Source: Odiellus spinosus
Lineage: Eukaryota; Arthropoda; Arachnida; Opiliones; Phalangiidae
Assembly: GCA_963920705.1 (NCBI GenBank)
Contig: OY987239.1
Span: 2,916,376-2,980,375 of the forward strand
DNA length: 64,000 nt
Reading direction: 5' to 3'
The position numbers and the translations under genes were made by a program. Positions 44,636 to 56,079 of the stretch are shown here, piece after piece. The notes under the pieces are model-generated. The model was not told the origin of the DNA. It saw only the letters and a program-made list of their open reading frames with translations, and did no database searches. Numbering within the stretch: the first letter of the stretch is position 1; each line of letters begins with the position of its first letter.

Positions 44636-45080
44636 TGTTTCCAATTGAGACATTTTTGGTCGTGGAGACTACATGCATGACTAAATAAATAGAACCTAGT
44701 GTTATGTCATTTGAAACGGCTTGCGAATTAATTGGTGTACGACCAACGCTGTTATACCGGTTCCAGGCACAGTTGAGTTTATTTTCCCCTTGAATAATGT
44801 AGCGAAATTGATTGCTGTACGAATACATTTCAGCTAATGATAACGCAGTAGAGAAAATTGTTTTGCTTATAGAGAAAAATAATTACTTCTCGTAATCAAG
44901 AGGCTAATGTTTATTTTCTGAACGTTGTACTTTCTTTAAAAGGGAATGAAACCTAACCTAAGTGCTTTTTTTATCGATTGCTCATTGTTTAAGCTCAATG
45001 TTAAGTTTGCAAAACGAATATTAATTTAGAATTAAATTTAAAACTTAGCTGGATACATGAAGATTCTTAATTTCATCCCT
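44636..45080. repeat. Direct repeat unit, copy 1
   Basis: Diverged but collinear with 46385-46865: CCAAYTGA.MCATTTTTGGTCGTGG.. through TTGGTGTACGACCAACGC.GTTATACC to the foldback-MITE arm. Offset about 1750 bp. Confidence 0.75.
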
Positions 45081-45089
45081 AGAGGGCTG

Positions 45090-46250
45090 CAAAATGAAAA
45101 AACTCAATGCCAATGCCGGCCAACTCCAACGGTAAATGTTTTAAAAACGCCACTGCCACCCTAGTGCCATTGCAAATCTTTACAAAGCCACCCTAACGCC
45201 ATTGCAAATCTTTACAAAGCCACCCAACTCCATACAATGAAAAAAATAAAAATGTAATCCCTTCCAAAGCCAATTAATAAGCATCACCCGATTCCCACTC
45301 CCTTCCAAAGCCAATTGATTAGTTTCACACGATTCCCACTCCCTTCCAAAGCCAATTATAAGTTTCACGCGAAAGCAAATTGATAATTTCCAGTCCCTGC
45401 CAAAGCCAATCCGTTTGAGCTCCAAATTCTAATTTCTATAGCAATCATACCAATTCAAATATCCGAAATTCCGAAGCCAGCATGCAGTTCGTGGAAATAA
45501 ACTTAACCATTTTCAAATTCCGTTTCTAAAAAGGTTTCCCACAACACCTCCCCAGTATATAATTATGAAATAAAGATTTTCCAACGCTATCGAATTCCAA
45601 CTACAAAGTTAATTACTCCATTGCTTAAAAGTACATTCTTCGTCATCTACTTTCTTTGATATTGAATTTGGAGAACTTACGGATTTCACACGTCCCGATT
45701 CAGAGTATTGTTATTTCGCATTAACATTCTAAATGATTTAGTACTTTTATTGGCCATTATATTTCCTAGAGAAGCAATCGTTTTACGTTTGTACTCTGTC
45801 GACTTGGACAGTGACTGACTCTCCAAGAATAACAAGTTCCAAATATCCTGTGACCCACGAGCTTCGAATGTTATGTTTTAGTTTAAGTTTCCAAATGCAT
45901 TGATTGAAGCTATGGGTTTTTTATTTTTTCTAGATAGGCTAATAGAGGGCCCCAATAGCTGGCTTCCAATGCCACCAACTCCATTTTGAAATAATAAATG
46001 CCAACGCCAACAAAACTCCAACTAAATCCAGCAATAATCCAGTCCCACCCAACTCCAGAATTAAATATAATAAAATTCCCACTCCCTCCCGACTCCCTTT
46101 CATTTCAGAGACAATATTCCCAAAGCCACCCAAAGCCAATTTTTTTATTTAACCCAACTCCAACTCCACCCAAATATGAGGGAGTCCCTTGGCTTTCTGA
46201 GGGAGTGGAGTTTTCCCAAAGCCTTTGCAGTCCTCTATTCATCCCATGGA
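45090..46250. repeat. Pyrimidine-rich CCAACTCC / CCCTTCCAAAGCCAATT repeats
   Basis: Irregular repeats of CCCACTCCCTTCCAAAGCCAATT near 45250-45400 and CAACTCCA/CCACCCAAAG near 45960-46190. Flanked by foldback-MITE arms facing each other (45045-45080 and 46290-46320), so it may be cargo of one composite element. Confidence 0.6.
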
Positions 46251-46384
46251 GATGTTTTCTTAAATACTTGCCTTTTGCTTATTTTTTGCGAAGTAATTCA
46301 AGATCTCCATGAATCCAGCTAAGTCTATTTTTCGGTTTAGTTTTAAATTTATTTCTAGTTTAATATTCGTTAGTAACTTATTAT

Positions 46385-46865
46385 AATTTGAGTTTCCAAC
46401 TGATCCATTTTTGGTCGTGGAAACTACTCGCGAATAAAGTAAATTGTGCATAGTGGAATATCATTATAAATGGCTCGCGAATTGATTGGTGTAAGACCAA
46501 CGCAGTTATACCACTTCTTTCCAGGGACCTTTTAGTTTATTAGTCGTTTCGAAATAATGAAACCAACCGGATTATCAGTAGGAACTAGCTTAAGCGAATG
46601 GTAACGCGGTAGAGAAATATATGTAAGCTGAAACCAAATGTTGCTTGTACTTGGAATAATTAGGGGCTTTGTTTTTGGAAGCATTATACGTGCCGTCGAA
46701 AATGAAAGTTGTTATTCCAAACGTTTTGCTTTTATTTAGATGGAATGAAACCTAACATGTGTTTTTTTTATCGATTCCTCGTCTTTTAAATAAGTCTACC
46801 CGACCAATTTGCGAAGAAATTTTAATATAGAAAAAAATTAAACTTACCCGGAAAATATTATCAAT
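46385..46865. repeat. Direct repeat unit, copy 2
   Basis: Second copy of the block at 44636-45080, ending with the ATCGATTCCT MITE arm. Confidence 0.75.
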
Positions 46866-46937
46866 GAGACTTACAACAAGGCTGGTCGATAATTATCGAA
46901 TTAACTAAAAATCTCTGAATTCAAGTTTAATTTTATT

Positions 46938-47194
46938 ACCTCCCCGACTGAACTTTAGTTCAGGGGGAGGTATTACATTGTGTGTGTGTGTGTCTGTGTC
47001 ACTTCCGGCGTAAGCGGATATCCTGTGTAAACGGAAATCACGTGAACTAGCTCGTGGAGCCAGAAGTCTAGAGACGTAATCATGCCAGCTTATCGTTCAA
47101 TTCCGTTTGACGGGAATTACCTCCTTTAAGCGTGGCTGCCACATTGAGTTTCAGGTGTCGTGCAATTATATACAATAGGACGTCTCCAATTGTA
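46938..47194 (+). mobile_element. Fragment C of hairpin-ended element
   Basis: First 257 bp of the same family as copy B (hairpin, GTGTGTGT run, GGCGTAAGCGGATATCC, GTCTCCAATTG). It stops where mitochondrial cox1 sequence starts. Confidence 0.85.
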
Positions 47195-47574
<380 letters not shown>

Positions 47575-48231
47575 ATGGCAACTTGAAATAAAATTATTTT
47601 TCCAGACGCAGCTTCACCTATCATAGAACAAATAGAATTTTTCCATGATCACACAATAGTTATTCTTACTTTAATTACTATTCTAGTTCCTATATAATAA
47701 CTAATACTTTATTTAATAAATACTTCAATCGATTCTTATTAGAAGGTCAAGAAATTGAAACTTTTTGAACTATCATCCCCGCTTTTATATTAATTTTCAT
47801 TGCATTCCCCTCTCTTCAAATCCTTTATATAATGGATGAACCATCTACCCCTAGAATCACTATTAAAACAATTGGGCATCAATGATATTGATCTTATGAA
47901 TATTCAGATTTTAAACAAATTTCATTTGACTCCTATAAATTATTTTCGTTTATTAGATGTAGATAAACGCACTATCATTCCTTCTAACATTAATATCCGG
48001 ATATTAATTTCAGCTGCAGATGTAATTCATTCATGAGCAATACAATCATTAGGAATTAAAGCTGATGCAATACTAGGGCAAATTAATCAAGTACCAATAA
48101 TTGCATCTCGAATTGGTTTATTTTTTGGGCAATGTTCAGAAATTTGCGGAGCTAACCATAGCTTTATACCTATTGTAATTGAAAGAATCCCCACAAAAAA
48201 TTTTATTAATTGAATTAATAAAATAGAATAA
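47575..48231 (+). pseudogene. cox2: Nuclear copy of mitochondrial cox2
   Basis: Starts MATWNKIIFPDAASP immediately after the cox1 stop; no trnL2 lies between. Copper-A region [17 protein letters not shown] is present near the end. At least two frame changes (near 47690 and 47937) and loss of a few codons mark it as non-functional even under the mitochondrial code. Confidence 0.95.
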
Positions 48232-48234
48232 ACT

Positions 48235-48303
48235 TATTATATTAAGTGGCTGAAATACAAGCTATGGTCTCTTAAACCATTTTATGGAAAAATACATCCC
48301 TTA
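48235..48303 (+). pseudogene. trnK: Nuclear copy of mitochondrial trnK(CTT)
   Basis: Anticodon loop TCTCTTAAA; position between cox2 and trnD is as in arthropod mitochondria. Confidence 0.75.
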
Positions 48304-48310
48304 ATAAAAT

Positions 48311-48372
48311 AGAAAATAGTTAAAATTTATAACTTTATTATGTCAAAATATAATTGCCTCCTAGGCTTTTCT
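48311..48372 (+). pseudogene. trnD: Nuclear copy of mitochondrial trnD(GTC)
   Basis: AGAAAATAGTT .. TTATGTCAAA .. TTTTCT; acceptor ends AGAAAAT/.TTTTCT pair. Confidence 0.75.
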
Positions 48373-48374
48373 TA

Positions 48375-48420
48375 ATACCACAAATATACCCTATAAATTG
48401 ATGATTACTTTCACTTTTTA
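48375..48420 (+). pseudogene. atp8: Nuclear copy of mitochondrial atp8, 5' part
   Basis: Encodes the typical ATP8 start (ATA, then PQMYPMNWWLLS). Cut after 15 codons by element B; the rest resumes at 51938. Confidence 0.9.
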
Positions 48421-51400
48421 CCTCCCCGACTGAACTTTAGTTCAGGGGGAGGTTTTACACTGGTCGTATCTGTGTGTGTGTGTCACTTCCTGTGTAACCG
48501 GATATCCTGTGTACGCGGATATCACGTGACCTAGCTCGTAGAGCCAAAAGTCTAGAGACATTATCATACCAGCTTATCGTTCAATTCCGTTTAACGGGAA
48601 TTACCTCCTTTAAGCGTGGCTGCAACATTAAGTTTCAAGTGTCGTGCAATGATATGCAACAGGACGTCTCCAATTGCATATTATCACCTTCCACCATCCA
48701 CTTTACGGTCAAACCTCGATGCTGGACAGTCCCACTGTTATAATCACCTCCGACCATCATGCACCAAGGTCCAACCAATAGTGTCGGATGTCAGCGGGCC
48801 ATACTAGCGAGGCGTCCCTCACTAATATGGTCCACATCGACCCTCCACTCTCCAAACAAGGGTAAATTGGCCGACACGTGAGCACTCAGGGTTACGACAA
48901 ACGTCTGAGCATTGATAAGGTGGGATCTCCACCAGATCTTATCACAATCGGATACTGTATAATGGCATTCGATTCGCTTATATAGTCTCTTTGGAAGTAT
49001 AGTACATTGTAGCATTATGGCGTGATATCTTTTAGTGAATTGAAACATAATATTAATTTAAAATATAATTCAAAATATTATAATTATGTCTCTTAATCTT
49101 ATTAATAATGTAGCTGAAAATTAAATTTTAAATTGGCGATAGTTTTGAAGATATTTAAGAAATTCTCTAAATATTTGACCGTTTAATAGCAGCTTGAGTT
49201 GACAGCACGCGCTAAGCTATTTTCCATATCATTTAGTTAAAGTAGCAAAGGTATAAAGGGCCGTATAGGCTTAGGCTTGCTGCAAACTCGGGGTGGATTG
49301 AAAAATTTAAGCCAATTTCTATACTAATACCAGCTTGAGTTGACAGCAAGCGCTAAGCTATTTTCCATATATCATTTAGTAAAAAAAGCCGAGGTATAAC
49401 GGGCAGTTTCTGCAAACTCGGGGTGGATTGAAGAATTTAAATAACATTATAGACCAATTTGTATACTTTTGTTTTTTATCTATTTTTGGTTAAAAAGTAG
49501 ACTAGATATATTTTTTAACTTTGTATAAGCATCGCTTCTCGGGGTATAAATAAGCGAGAATATCATTTTTCCCACTCAATGATAACCTTGTGTAGGGCGA
49601 GGAGAGGTTCACGTTAGGCTTTCACGCTAGCGGTGTTGCCTCATTGATTCGGCAACGGCTCTTGGTTGCTAAGGCGGTGGTAAAACGCACCTATTATCAC
49701 ATATTTTGAGTAGTGTGTTTAAATAAGGCACGTACTTCTTGCAAGAACCCTTTGCAAGTACCTATTTTTCGGCGACTTGATTCGCAATTCTTAGACTGTA
49801 AGGCAAGTATGACTTTACAATAGGGAAAAAAAATACGATCAAGTTGGACATCCTACACCAAGTGCTCAATTATACTTAAAATCCTAATCTCTACTTTATT
49901 TATAAATGTATTTGAGTCCCGCGACTAGGATGTGCTATAGAGTATAGACCCAGACTTTAATAAATGGACAACTACTCAATAGCAGCCCCATTCCTACTAC
50001 TAGGATAGGCTATACGGTAATTAAGGTAGGCAAGTTCAATAAGCCGCCACACACTTCCGGTCTGCAATTAGTTCACTAGAGTACTTGTTCGATTTGCGAA
50101 CTTGCTTTAAGTTGTACAAACTTCGCAACTGTGATCCCGCGAAAAGATCGAGCCGGTTTACACTCGACAAGTTGCAAAAATTCTATACGCGGATGCACAT
50201 TGAAGTTGTTCGAGAAATCAAATATGCTTGAAACTCGCGCGAGGGTTTAAATTTCGCGTGTGTCAGGAGAAGCGCTGGATTTGCAGTATAGTCCTGGTCG
50301 ATTTCCAAAACCGGAAGTCTAGAGACCCTCGCGAAAATTTTGGCGGGGAAAACTTTTGTCACGTGATCGTCCGCCATCTTTTTGTAGTGTGAATATAGCG
50401 ACAGACTAACCAACGCCTCCTATATTTTATCATATCGGAGGTGTTGGACTAACAACTTGAATTTGGTTTGTGGGAAATAAAATTAGAAATAGTCTGGCAA
50501 CCTGTTACTGCAAAAAGATGGCGGCGCGGCTATGAGACAAGCGCCCATTTCCGGCAAATCGACGAAAGTCGCGCGAAGAACCAGGCCTTAAATATTTTGA
50601 AAAATATTCTAGTTAGTTTGTCGTCATATGACGTTGTTTCCCAACTTGGTGTAATTTTACTCTGATCTGTCCTGCCTTAAAAGAATATATTTTATTCTTC
50701 ACTCACAGCCTTAATCCACAAAGAAGGTTAACTTAAAAAAGGTTACTTAAAACTTTCTGTACAGACAAGTAGAGTATATGTAGACCGAGTAGCGCAAATA
50801 AGCGAAATTTTACATCGTAATTTTTAGTTTAACCTGATATACGGAAAGCCAATGCGTTAGTTGTTTATTGATATGTTTATTAGGGTTGTGTTGTATACTG
50901 AAGCCATGTATAGGTTCAATGTGATATAACATTTTGCCTTTTCACGTTACTTGGTCTACAAATACTCTACAACCGTCAAAATTCTGATATGGTTTTAAAA
51001 GAAGAACCTTGACCTTGTGTATTTAATCTCATATCGAGATTAAATGTTTTTCGCATCTAATTTTAATTGGTTTATCAATATGTTATTTGTATATATATTT
51101 TTTTAAGATTTTATATTTTTTAGATTAAAATAAATTTATTTTTCAGGAAGATTTTGTAGAACCTAGTTCTCAGGATTACCGGTGTTGAAAATTTATTTTG
51201 CTAATGTTATCTTGATGTCTGTGTTTTCTGCCCGCTATTTGGTAGTGGTAAGATTAATATTTTTCATTTTAATTGACTTATTTGATAATTTGCTTTACTT
51301 AAATTGTTCGTGTAAGGGCTATTTTACATATTACCAAAGGTTGCTAATTTCAGTTGTCTTAATTCTGACTTTTTTGTTTTAATACTGAATTATGGACTGG

Positions 51401-51937
51401 ATTATTTATCTTGAAATCTATGTGGTTATATCTTATTTATTTTCCTTTTTTCTCTAGTTAGGTTTGGTTTTAAGTAGAGAATTATTTAGGGTTGTGTTGG
51501 TATACTGAAGAAATGCTTATAGGTTCAATGTGATATAATATTTTGCCTATTGGCGTTACTTGGTCTGCAAAAACTCTAGAGCCTTCAAAATTATTGTATG
51601 GTTTTAAAAGAAGAACCTTGACCTTGCTTATTTTACTCGATACGCATTTATATTAAAATTAATTCATTATTCAGCAAAATTTTTTTCCGACTCTGGTTCT
51701 CAAAATTTTATTTTGAATTAAGTTTGATTCTTTTGCATTCAAATTTATCTTGATAAGAAGTATATTTTTGATCTGAATTATTGGTTTAATATATTTAGTG
51801 TTTAATTGAGATATTATTTCTTTTTGCTTTCAATCTTCGTCTTCCACAAATGCCATAAATTTTAATATTTTAGGTAAGGTTAGGTTAGTTAACATCACGT
51901 GGTTGTCGGGGAGGTATTATTTTGGTTTCCCAACTTG
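48421..51937 (+). mobile_element. Hairpin-ended non-autonomous element, full copy B
   Basis: 3517 bp inserted in mitochondrial atp8 between TTTTTA and TTCC. Rejoining the flanks gives the expected ATP8 reading, so there seems to be no target duplication or loss. CCTCCCCGAC lies in inverse orientation at both ends, with a CTGAAC/GTTCAG stem-loop at the left. Collinear with reversed copy A at both sides (48421-49450 and 50870-51937); the centres differ. Contains repeated CGGGGTGGATTGAA blocks near 49290 and 49425. No protein frame with known motif. Confidence 0.75.
49450..50870. other. Central part of copy B, no gene recognised
   Basis: Differs from the centre of copy A. Short frames carry no known motif. 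Confidence 0.4.
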
Positions 51938-52053
51938 TTCCATTTCTAATAATTTTAATAAATATAATTTTTATACAATTTATCCTAACCTTCAAAAAAA
52001 TTAGAAAAGAAACCACAAAACATAAAATTAGAGTTATAGACTGAAAATGATAA
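51938..52053 (+). pseudogene. atp8: Nuclear copy of mitochondrial atp8, 3' part
   Basis: Resumes at TTCCATTTCTAATAATT and runs to the TAA at 52051, overlapping the atp6 start by the canonical ATGATAA. Confidence 0.9.
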
Positions 52054-52715
52054 CAAACCTATTCTCAACTTTTGATCCTTCATCTTCCTCCCTTATATCT
52101 TCAAATTGATCAAGATTAATTATCCCCACTATATACATCCCTTTAAACTTTTGAATTAAAAAAACTCGAAGTGAAACAATTAATATACTTATTATAAAGA
52201 CTCTTCATTAAGAATTTAAAAACTTACTTTATTGGACATTTACTATAGGAATAACTTCTTTTATTATTATAACATTTTGGTTTTTAGCTATTAATAATTT
52301 AATAGGATTAATACCTTATATTTTTACAGCAACAAGTCATATAACTATCACTTTGACATTAGCCCTATCACTATGATTAAGATTAATAATTTTTGGTTGA
52401 CTTAATAATACAAATAAAATATTTGCACTTATTACCATCAGGAACACCCCCTATATTAATAATATTTATAATCTTAATTGAATCAGAAATATTATTCGAC
52501 CAATCACTCTTTCTATCCGCCTCTCAGCTAATATAATTGCAGGACATTTATTATTAACATTATTAGGAAACCAAGGTACAATTTATAATATAAAAAATAA
52601 TCTAATTATTATTAATACTCAAATATTATTATTAGTATTAGAATTAGCTGTAGCTATTATTCAAGGGTACGTATTTATTATTCTAATTTCTCTATACATA
52701 ACAGAAATTCATTAA
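52047..52715 (+). pseudogene. atp6: Nuclear copy of mitochondrial atp6
   Basis: Start ATG at 52047. Recognisable segments include IRLSANMIAGHLLL-type sequence and the C-terminal TEIH. In-frame TAA at 52209-52211 and at least two frame changes (near 52430 and 52495). Confidence 0.93.
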
Positions 52716-53497
52716 TCAAAAATTTTCACCCATTTCATATTGTAGATCAAAGACCATGACCATTAACAGCAGCCTTAGGAGCCTTATTTTTAACATCAGG
52801 AACAACTAGATGAATTCATATTAAGTCCCCATTTTTAAGAATAATTGGATTTACAATTTTAATTATTACAAGATACCAATGGCGACGAGATATCTCTCGA
52901 GAAGCTACATTACAAGGACATCATACACAAAAAGTAATAATAGGACTAAAATGGGGTATAATTTTATTTATTGTTTCAGAAGTATTTTTCTTTATCTCAT
53001 TTTTTTGAGCATTTTTACATAGAAGACTAACCCCTAATATTGAAATTGGAATAATATGACCGCCTAAAGGAATTGAACCTTTTAATCCTATACAAATTCC
53101 TTTACTAAATACAACAATTTTAATTTCTTCAGGAATTTCAATTACCTGAACCCATCATTGAATTTTAAATAGAAACCTAACACAAGCTAAAAAATCGTTA
53201 AAAATAACAATCATTTTAGGAGGCTATTTCACATTACTACAAGCATGAGAATATATTGAAGCACCTTTCTCTATTGCTGATTCAATTTATGGAGCAACTT
53301 TTTTTGTTGCAACAGGATTTCATGTATTACATGTAATTGTAGGAACTACATTTTTAATAATTACACTAATCCGACTAAATAAAATACACTTTTCTAAAAC
53401 CCACCACTTTGGATTTGAAGCCGCAGCATGATACTGACATTTCGTTGATGTAGTATGGTTACTACTATACTCATTAATTTACTGGTGAGGGGGATAA
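52715..53497 (+). pseudogene. cox3: Nuclear copy of mitochondrial cox3, frame intact
   Basis: 260 codons, open to TAA under the mitochondrial code, from HPFHIVD through GHHT and FWAFLHSSL to the end YWWGG. The start codon is ATC where ATG is usual. TGA=Trp prevents nuclear expression. Confidence 0.95.
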
Positions 53498-53558
53498 TTT
53501 ATTTAGTATAAATAAAAAGTACATTTAGCTTCCAACTAAAAAGTTTTTAATAAAATAA
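53498..53558 (+). pseudogene. trnG: Nuclear copy of mitochondrial trnG(TCC)
   Basis: Loop CTTCCAA with stems on both sides; between cox3 and nad3. Confidence 0.75.
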
Positions 53559-53897
53559 ATAATAATTATAACATACCTTTCCTTTCCTTTTATCCTTAGA
53601 TTAATTGTAATTCTATACTCTAACTTAGCAAAAATACATTATATAACAAGTGAAAAAAATTCACCATTTGAATGTGGCTTTAATCCCTCACAAAAAACAC
53701 GCATTCCATTTTATTTACAGTTTTCCTTAATTTCTTTAATTTTTATTATTTTTGATGTAGAAATTATCCTTATTATACCTTCCCCTCTATTTATAATAAA
53801 TTCATGAAAATTAAGAATTTCTATCTCTACTCTTATTATAATCATTTTTATAGGATTACTCCATGAATGAAATGAAGGAAGACTTAACTGGATATAG
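53559..53897 (+). pseudogene. nad3: Nuclear copy of mitochondrial nad3, frame intact
   Basis: 112 codons with the NADH dehydrogenase subunit 3 hallmark SPFECGFNP and the end HEWNEGSLNWM, stop TAG. Confidence 0.95.
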
Positions 53898-53957
53898 GTT
53901 AGTATTTAAATATTAATAAAATCTAATTTGCACTTAGAAATTGTTCCCCACCTAGCC
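53896..53957 (+). pseudogene. trnA: Nuclear copy of mitochondrial trnA(TGC)
   Basis: AATTTGCACTT anticodon region directly after nad3. Confidence 0.7.
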
Positions 53958-53962
53958 TTAAT

Positions 53963-54030
53963 AAATTTAATAAAAGTGAATAATTCACATTCAGTTTCGA
54001 CCTGAAAATTTGAAAAATAAATTTCTTATT
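53963..54030 (+). pseudogene. trnR: Nuclear copy of mitochondrial trnR(TCG)
   Basis: Anticodon region CAGTTTCGACCTG. Confidence 0.7.
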
Positions 54031-54036
54031 TTAATA

Positions 54037-54096
54037 AAAACCAAATTAGAGGTATCTTAATGTTAAAAAGAAAATTGGATTAAAGTATCCTTATTA
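54037..54096 (+). pseudogene. trnN: Nuclear copy of mitochondrial trnN(GTT)
   Basis: GAGGTATCTTAATGTTAAAAAG; anticodon GTT. Confidence 0.7.
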
Positions 54097-54162
54097 AAGA
54101 AACTAAAAATTTAAAGCTGCTAACTTTAATAAATGTTAAATATTTTAACATAGTTTCTTTTT
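54097..54162 (+). pseudogene. trnS1: Nuclear copy of mitochondrial trnS1(GCT)
   Basis: AAGAAACT .. GCTGCTAAC .. AGTTTCTT; reduced D-arm as usual for this tRNA. Confidence 0.7.
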
Positions 54163-54222
54163 CTATAGTGTAATGAAACACGTAATCTTTTCAAGATTAA
54201 AATACATAGCTTTGTTAGAAAT
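54158..54222 (+). pseudogene. trnE: Nuclear copy of mitochondrial trnE(TTC)
   Basis: TTTCTATAG .. ATCTTTTCAAGAT .. TTAGAAA with paired ends. Confidence 0.7.
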
Positions 54223-54224
54223 AT

Positions 54225-54287
54225 TTATAAGACTTTTTCTACCTTGATTGCTTCAAAATCATATTATATTTTAACTATATAAAGGGA
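54225..54287 (-). pseudogene. trnF: Nuclear copy of mitochondrial trnF(GAA)
   Basis: Minus-strand loop TTGAAGC; strand and position match arthropod mitochondria. Mitochondrial homology ends near 54287, before nad5. Confidence 0.65.
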
Positions 54288-55007
54288 AACGTGCCCTTTA
54301 AAACGGTCTAATTATTTAGGCCATAAGTCTATTATTATCTCTAAGTAGCCAAATAAGGCCTCTCGATTGAGCATCTATGTCTACAAAACGTCCATTTATT
54401 ATCGTAAGAAGAGAAAAATTAAACTTAACATAGTCAAATTATACCTCGAACTACGGCCGACTTTTACGGTTCGTTGGAAGTATGATCTATCGATATTAGA
54501 ACGCGAGATAATAAATAAGAAAATGATAAAATTTCGGTAAGTTATTTTTAAACCAGATTCGCTAATCTCAGGCGTTATAATTATCAAAATTAATTCATGA
54601 ACTAAAGATTTCAATTCTAATTTAAGTGAAAACCGCGAACTGATAGCATTTGTAGTTCGCTATATAATTATGTACGGCAAATGACCCATTTTGGTGAGTT
54701 TCCCATTGACTAACGCCTTAATAGTTAATTTTTACAGTAAGAGAAAACTGGTGGATCAAAATACTTTATTTTGTGGTGAGGAATGCGCCAACGGCCCTCA
54801 AAATACACCGAAAACTTTTGTAGTCAAGCAATTTTTAAAGGAATTGATCTCGCCCCAAACGCATGAATTTTATACTCATTTTAAATTAATCTCTTGAAAT
54901 GTTATCCTCGAGAAAAGTGGAAAAGTTCAAAAGGTTTTTGCTAATTAATGATAATTGGTAATTGAAAATAATTTCGTAGATACAGCTTTGCTTTAAAATT
55001 TGGATAT
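54288..55007. other. Unassigned sequence right of the mitochondrial copy
   Basis: A 68-codon frame at 54691-54897 has no recognised motif. No repeats seen. Confidence 0.35.
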
Positions 55008-55306
55008 TTAAACGCATCCCAATTTGTTTCGCTTTGAATCATAAAAGTTGAATACTTTACGAATTAGCACGGTCGAGTATTCCACGACGAAAATGAGACC
55101 GGCCATGATAGAGCCGATGACGAAAAGGTCAACTACGCTCTTGACGTCGCTGAAGGTCGTATCTTGAAATACTTCCCCTGGTTTGGTCCATCGCATGACG
55201 AAAAATAAGAAGTCCATCTCGTTGAAGAAATTAGCCATGATCTTCTTCTCCATTTCCATCGTAGCTCTTTCGTTGGGAATAATATTAAACAATTGTTGCA
55301 ACGCCC
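55008..55306 (-). CDS. Possible last exon of an ionotropic-receptor-like gene
   Basis: Acceptor GTTTTAG at about 55307 is followed by an open frame of about 97 codons ending in TAA. It reads like the C-terminal end of an IR: a charged stretch (NERATMEMEKKIM, MRWTKPGEV), then one membrane helix (VVDLFVIGSIMAGLIFVVEY) and a short basic tail. No neighbouring exons were found, so it may belong to a gene extending beyond, or be an isolated relic. Family assignment is tentative. Confidence 0.4.
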
Positions 55307-55732
55307 CTAAAACTCTTCTTAAAGGGTGATACGCGGCTCATTAAAAAGAACTGAGACGTTCCGCCCAAATGATATAGCAGGAAATTTCAATATAGAAATA
55401 GTTTTATACATTTAAAACACTTTTTCTAAACCAAAAATGAATTCGAATAAAAGTATGGCAAATCAAAAGCTAGCTCTGAATATCTGGAGTTTTTCTATAC
55501 CTTTTTGAATGCTTTAGAGTTCTAATACAATGTAGGATTATATAGAATTTCGAGTCAAATTATTATAAGAGCTTCGGCCAGTAAATCTAGAAGCCGATTA
55601 ATCCTTCCTTTGAAGAGTGTTACTCTAATACGCTCGGTATTCCGCCCCCATGCTTTCCCCCTTTTTCACCCCCTGCTTTCCCCCCCTCGTTATAGCTTCG
55701 AGGGCCCCATACCTCTCCTTCCCCCGCTCCCC

Positions 55733-55860
55733 AGTGCTTTGGCTCGGTATAATTCCGAGCCCTGTATCCTCCCCGTATCTCTCCTTCCCCCTATTGACAG
55801 TGCTTCGGCTCGGTATAACGCCGAGCCCTGTATCCTCCCCGTATCTCTCCTTCCCCACTT
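55733..55860. repeat. Two tandem 64-bp units
   Basis: GCTTYGGCTCGGTATAA.. CCGAGCCCTGTATCC .. CCCCGTATCTCTCCTTCCCC twice. Each unit has a GCTCGG/CCGAGC inverted pair. Confidence 0.85.
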
Positions 55861-55995
55861 CAGCTGTACATCTTGTCCGTCAAGTACCAGCACTTCGACG
55901 ACCCTGTTTTGTCATTGCTTTTGGCCGCCATCTTTCTTTTTGCGAACGAGCGGAGCGCCATCTGAAGTATTTATATTTACGAAATTTATTTTTTC

Positions 55996-56072
55996 CGTCC
56001 TGAGCGGGTTTCGAACCCACGACCAAAAGGATCATGAGGTTGCTAGCCCTAACCAGTCGGCCATAGAAGCAA
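55996..56072 (-). mobile_element. tRNA-derived SINE head
   Basis: Minus strand carries A box TGGCCGACTGGTTAG and B box GGTTCGAAACC at tRNA spacing, with an unpaired acceptor. This is typical of the 5' part of a tRNA-derived SINE rather than a working tRNA. The body would extend left into the 64-bp repeats; the tail was not defined. Confidence 0.55.
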
Positions 56073-56079
56073 TGGTTAT

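Noticed and set aside
47836..48036. Nuclear-code protein from 47836
   Set aside because: Part of mitochondrial cox2 read with the wrong code.
54691..54897. 68-codon frame with CGEEC
   Set aside because: Too short, no splice or homology support; could be an exon but nothing shows it.
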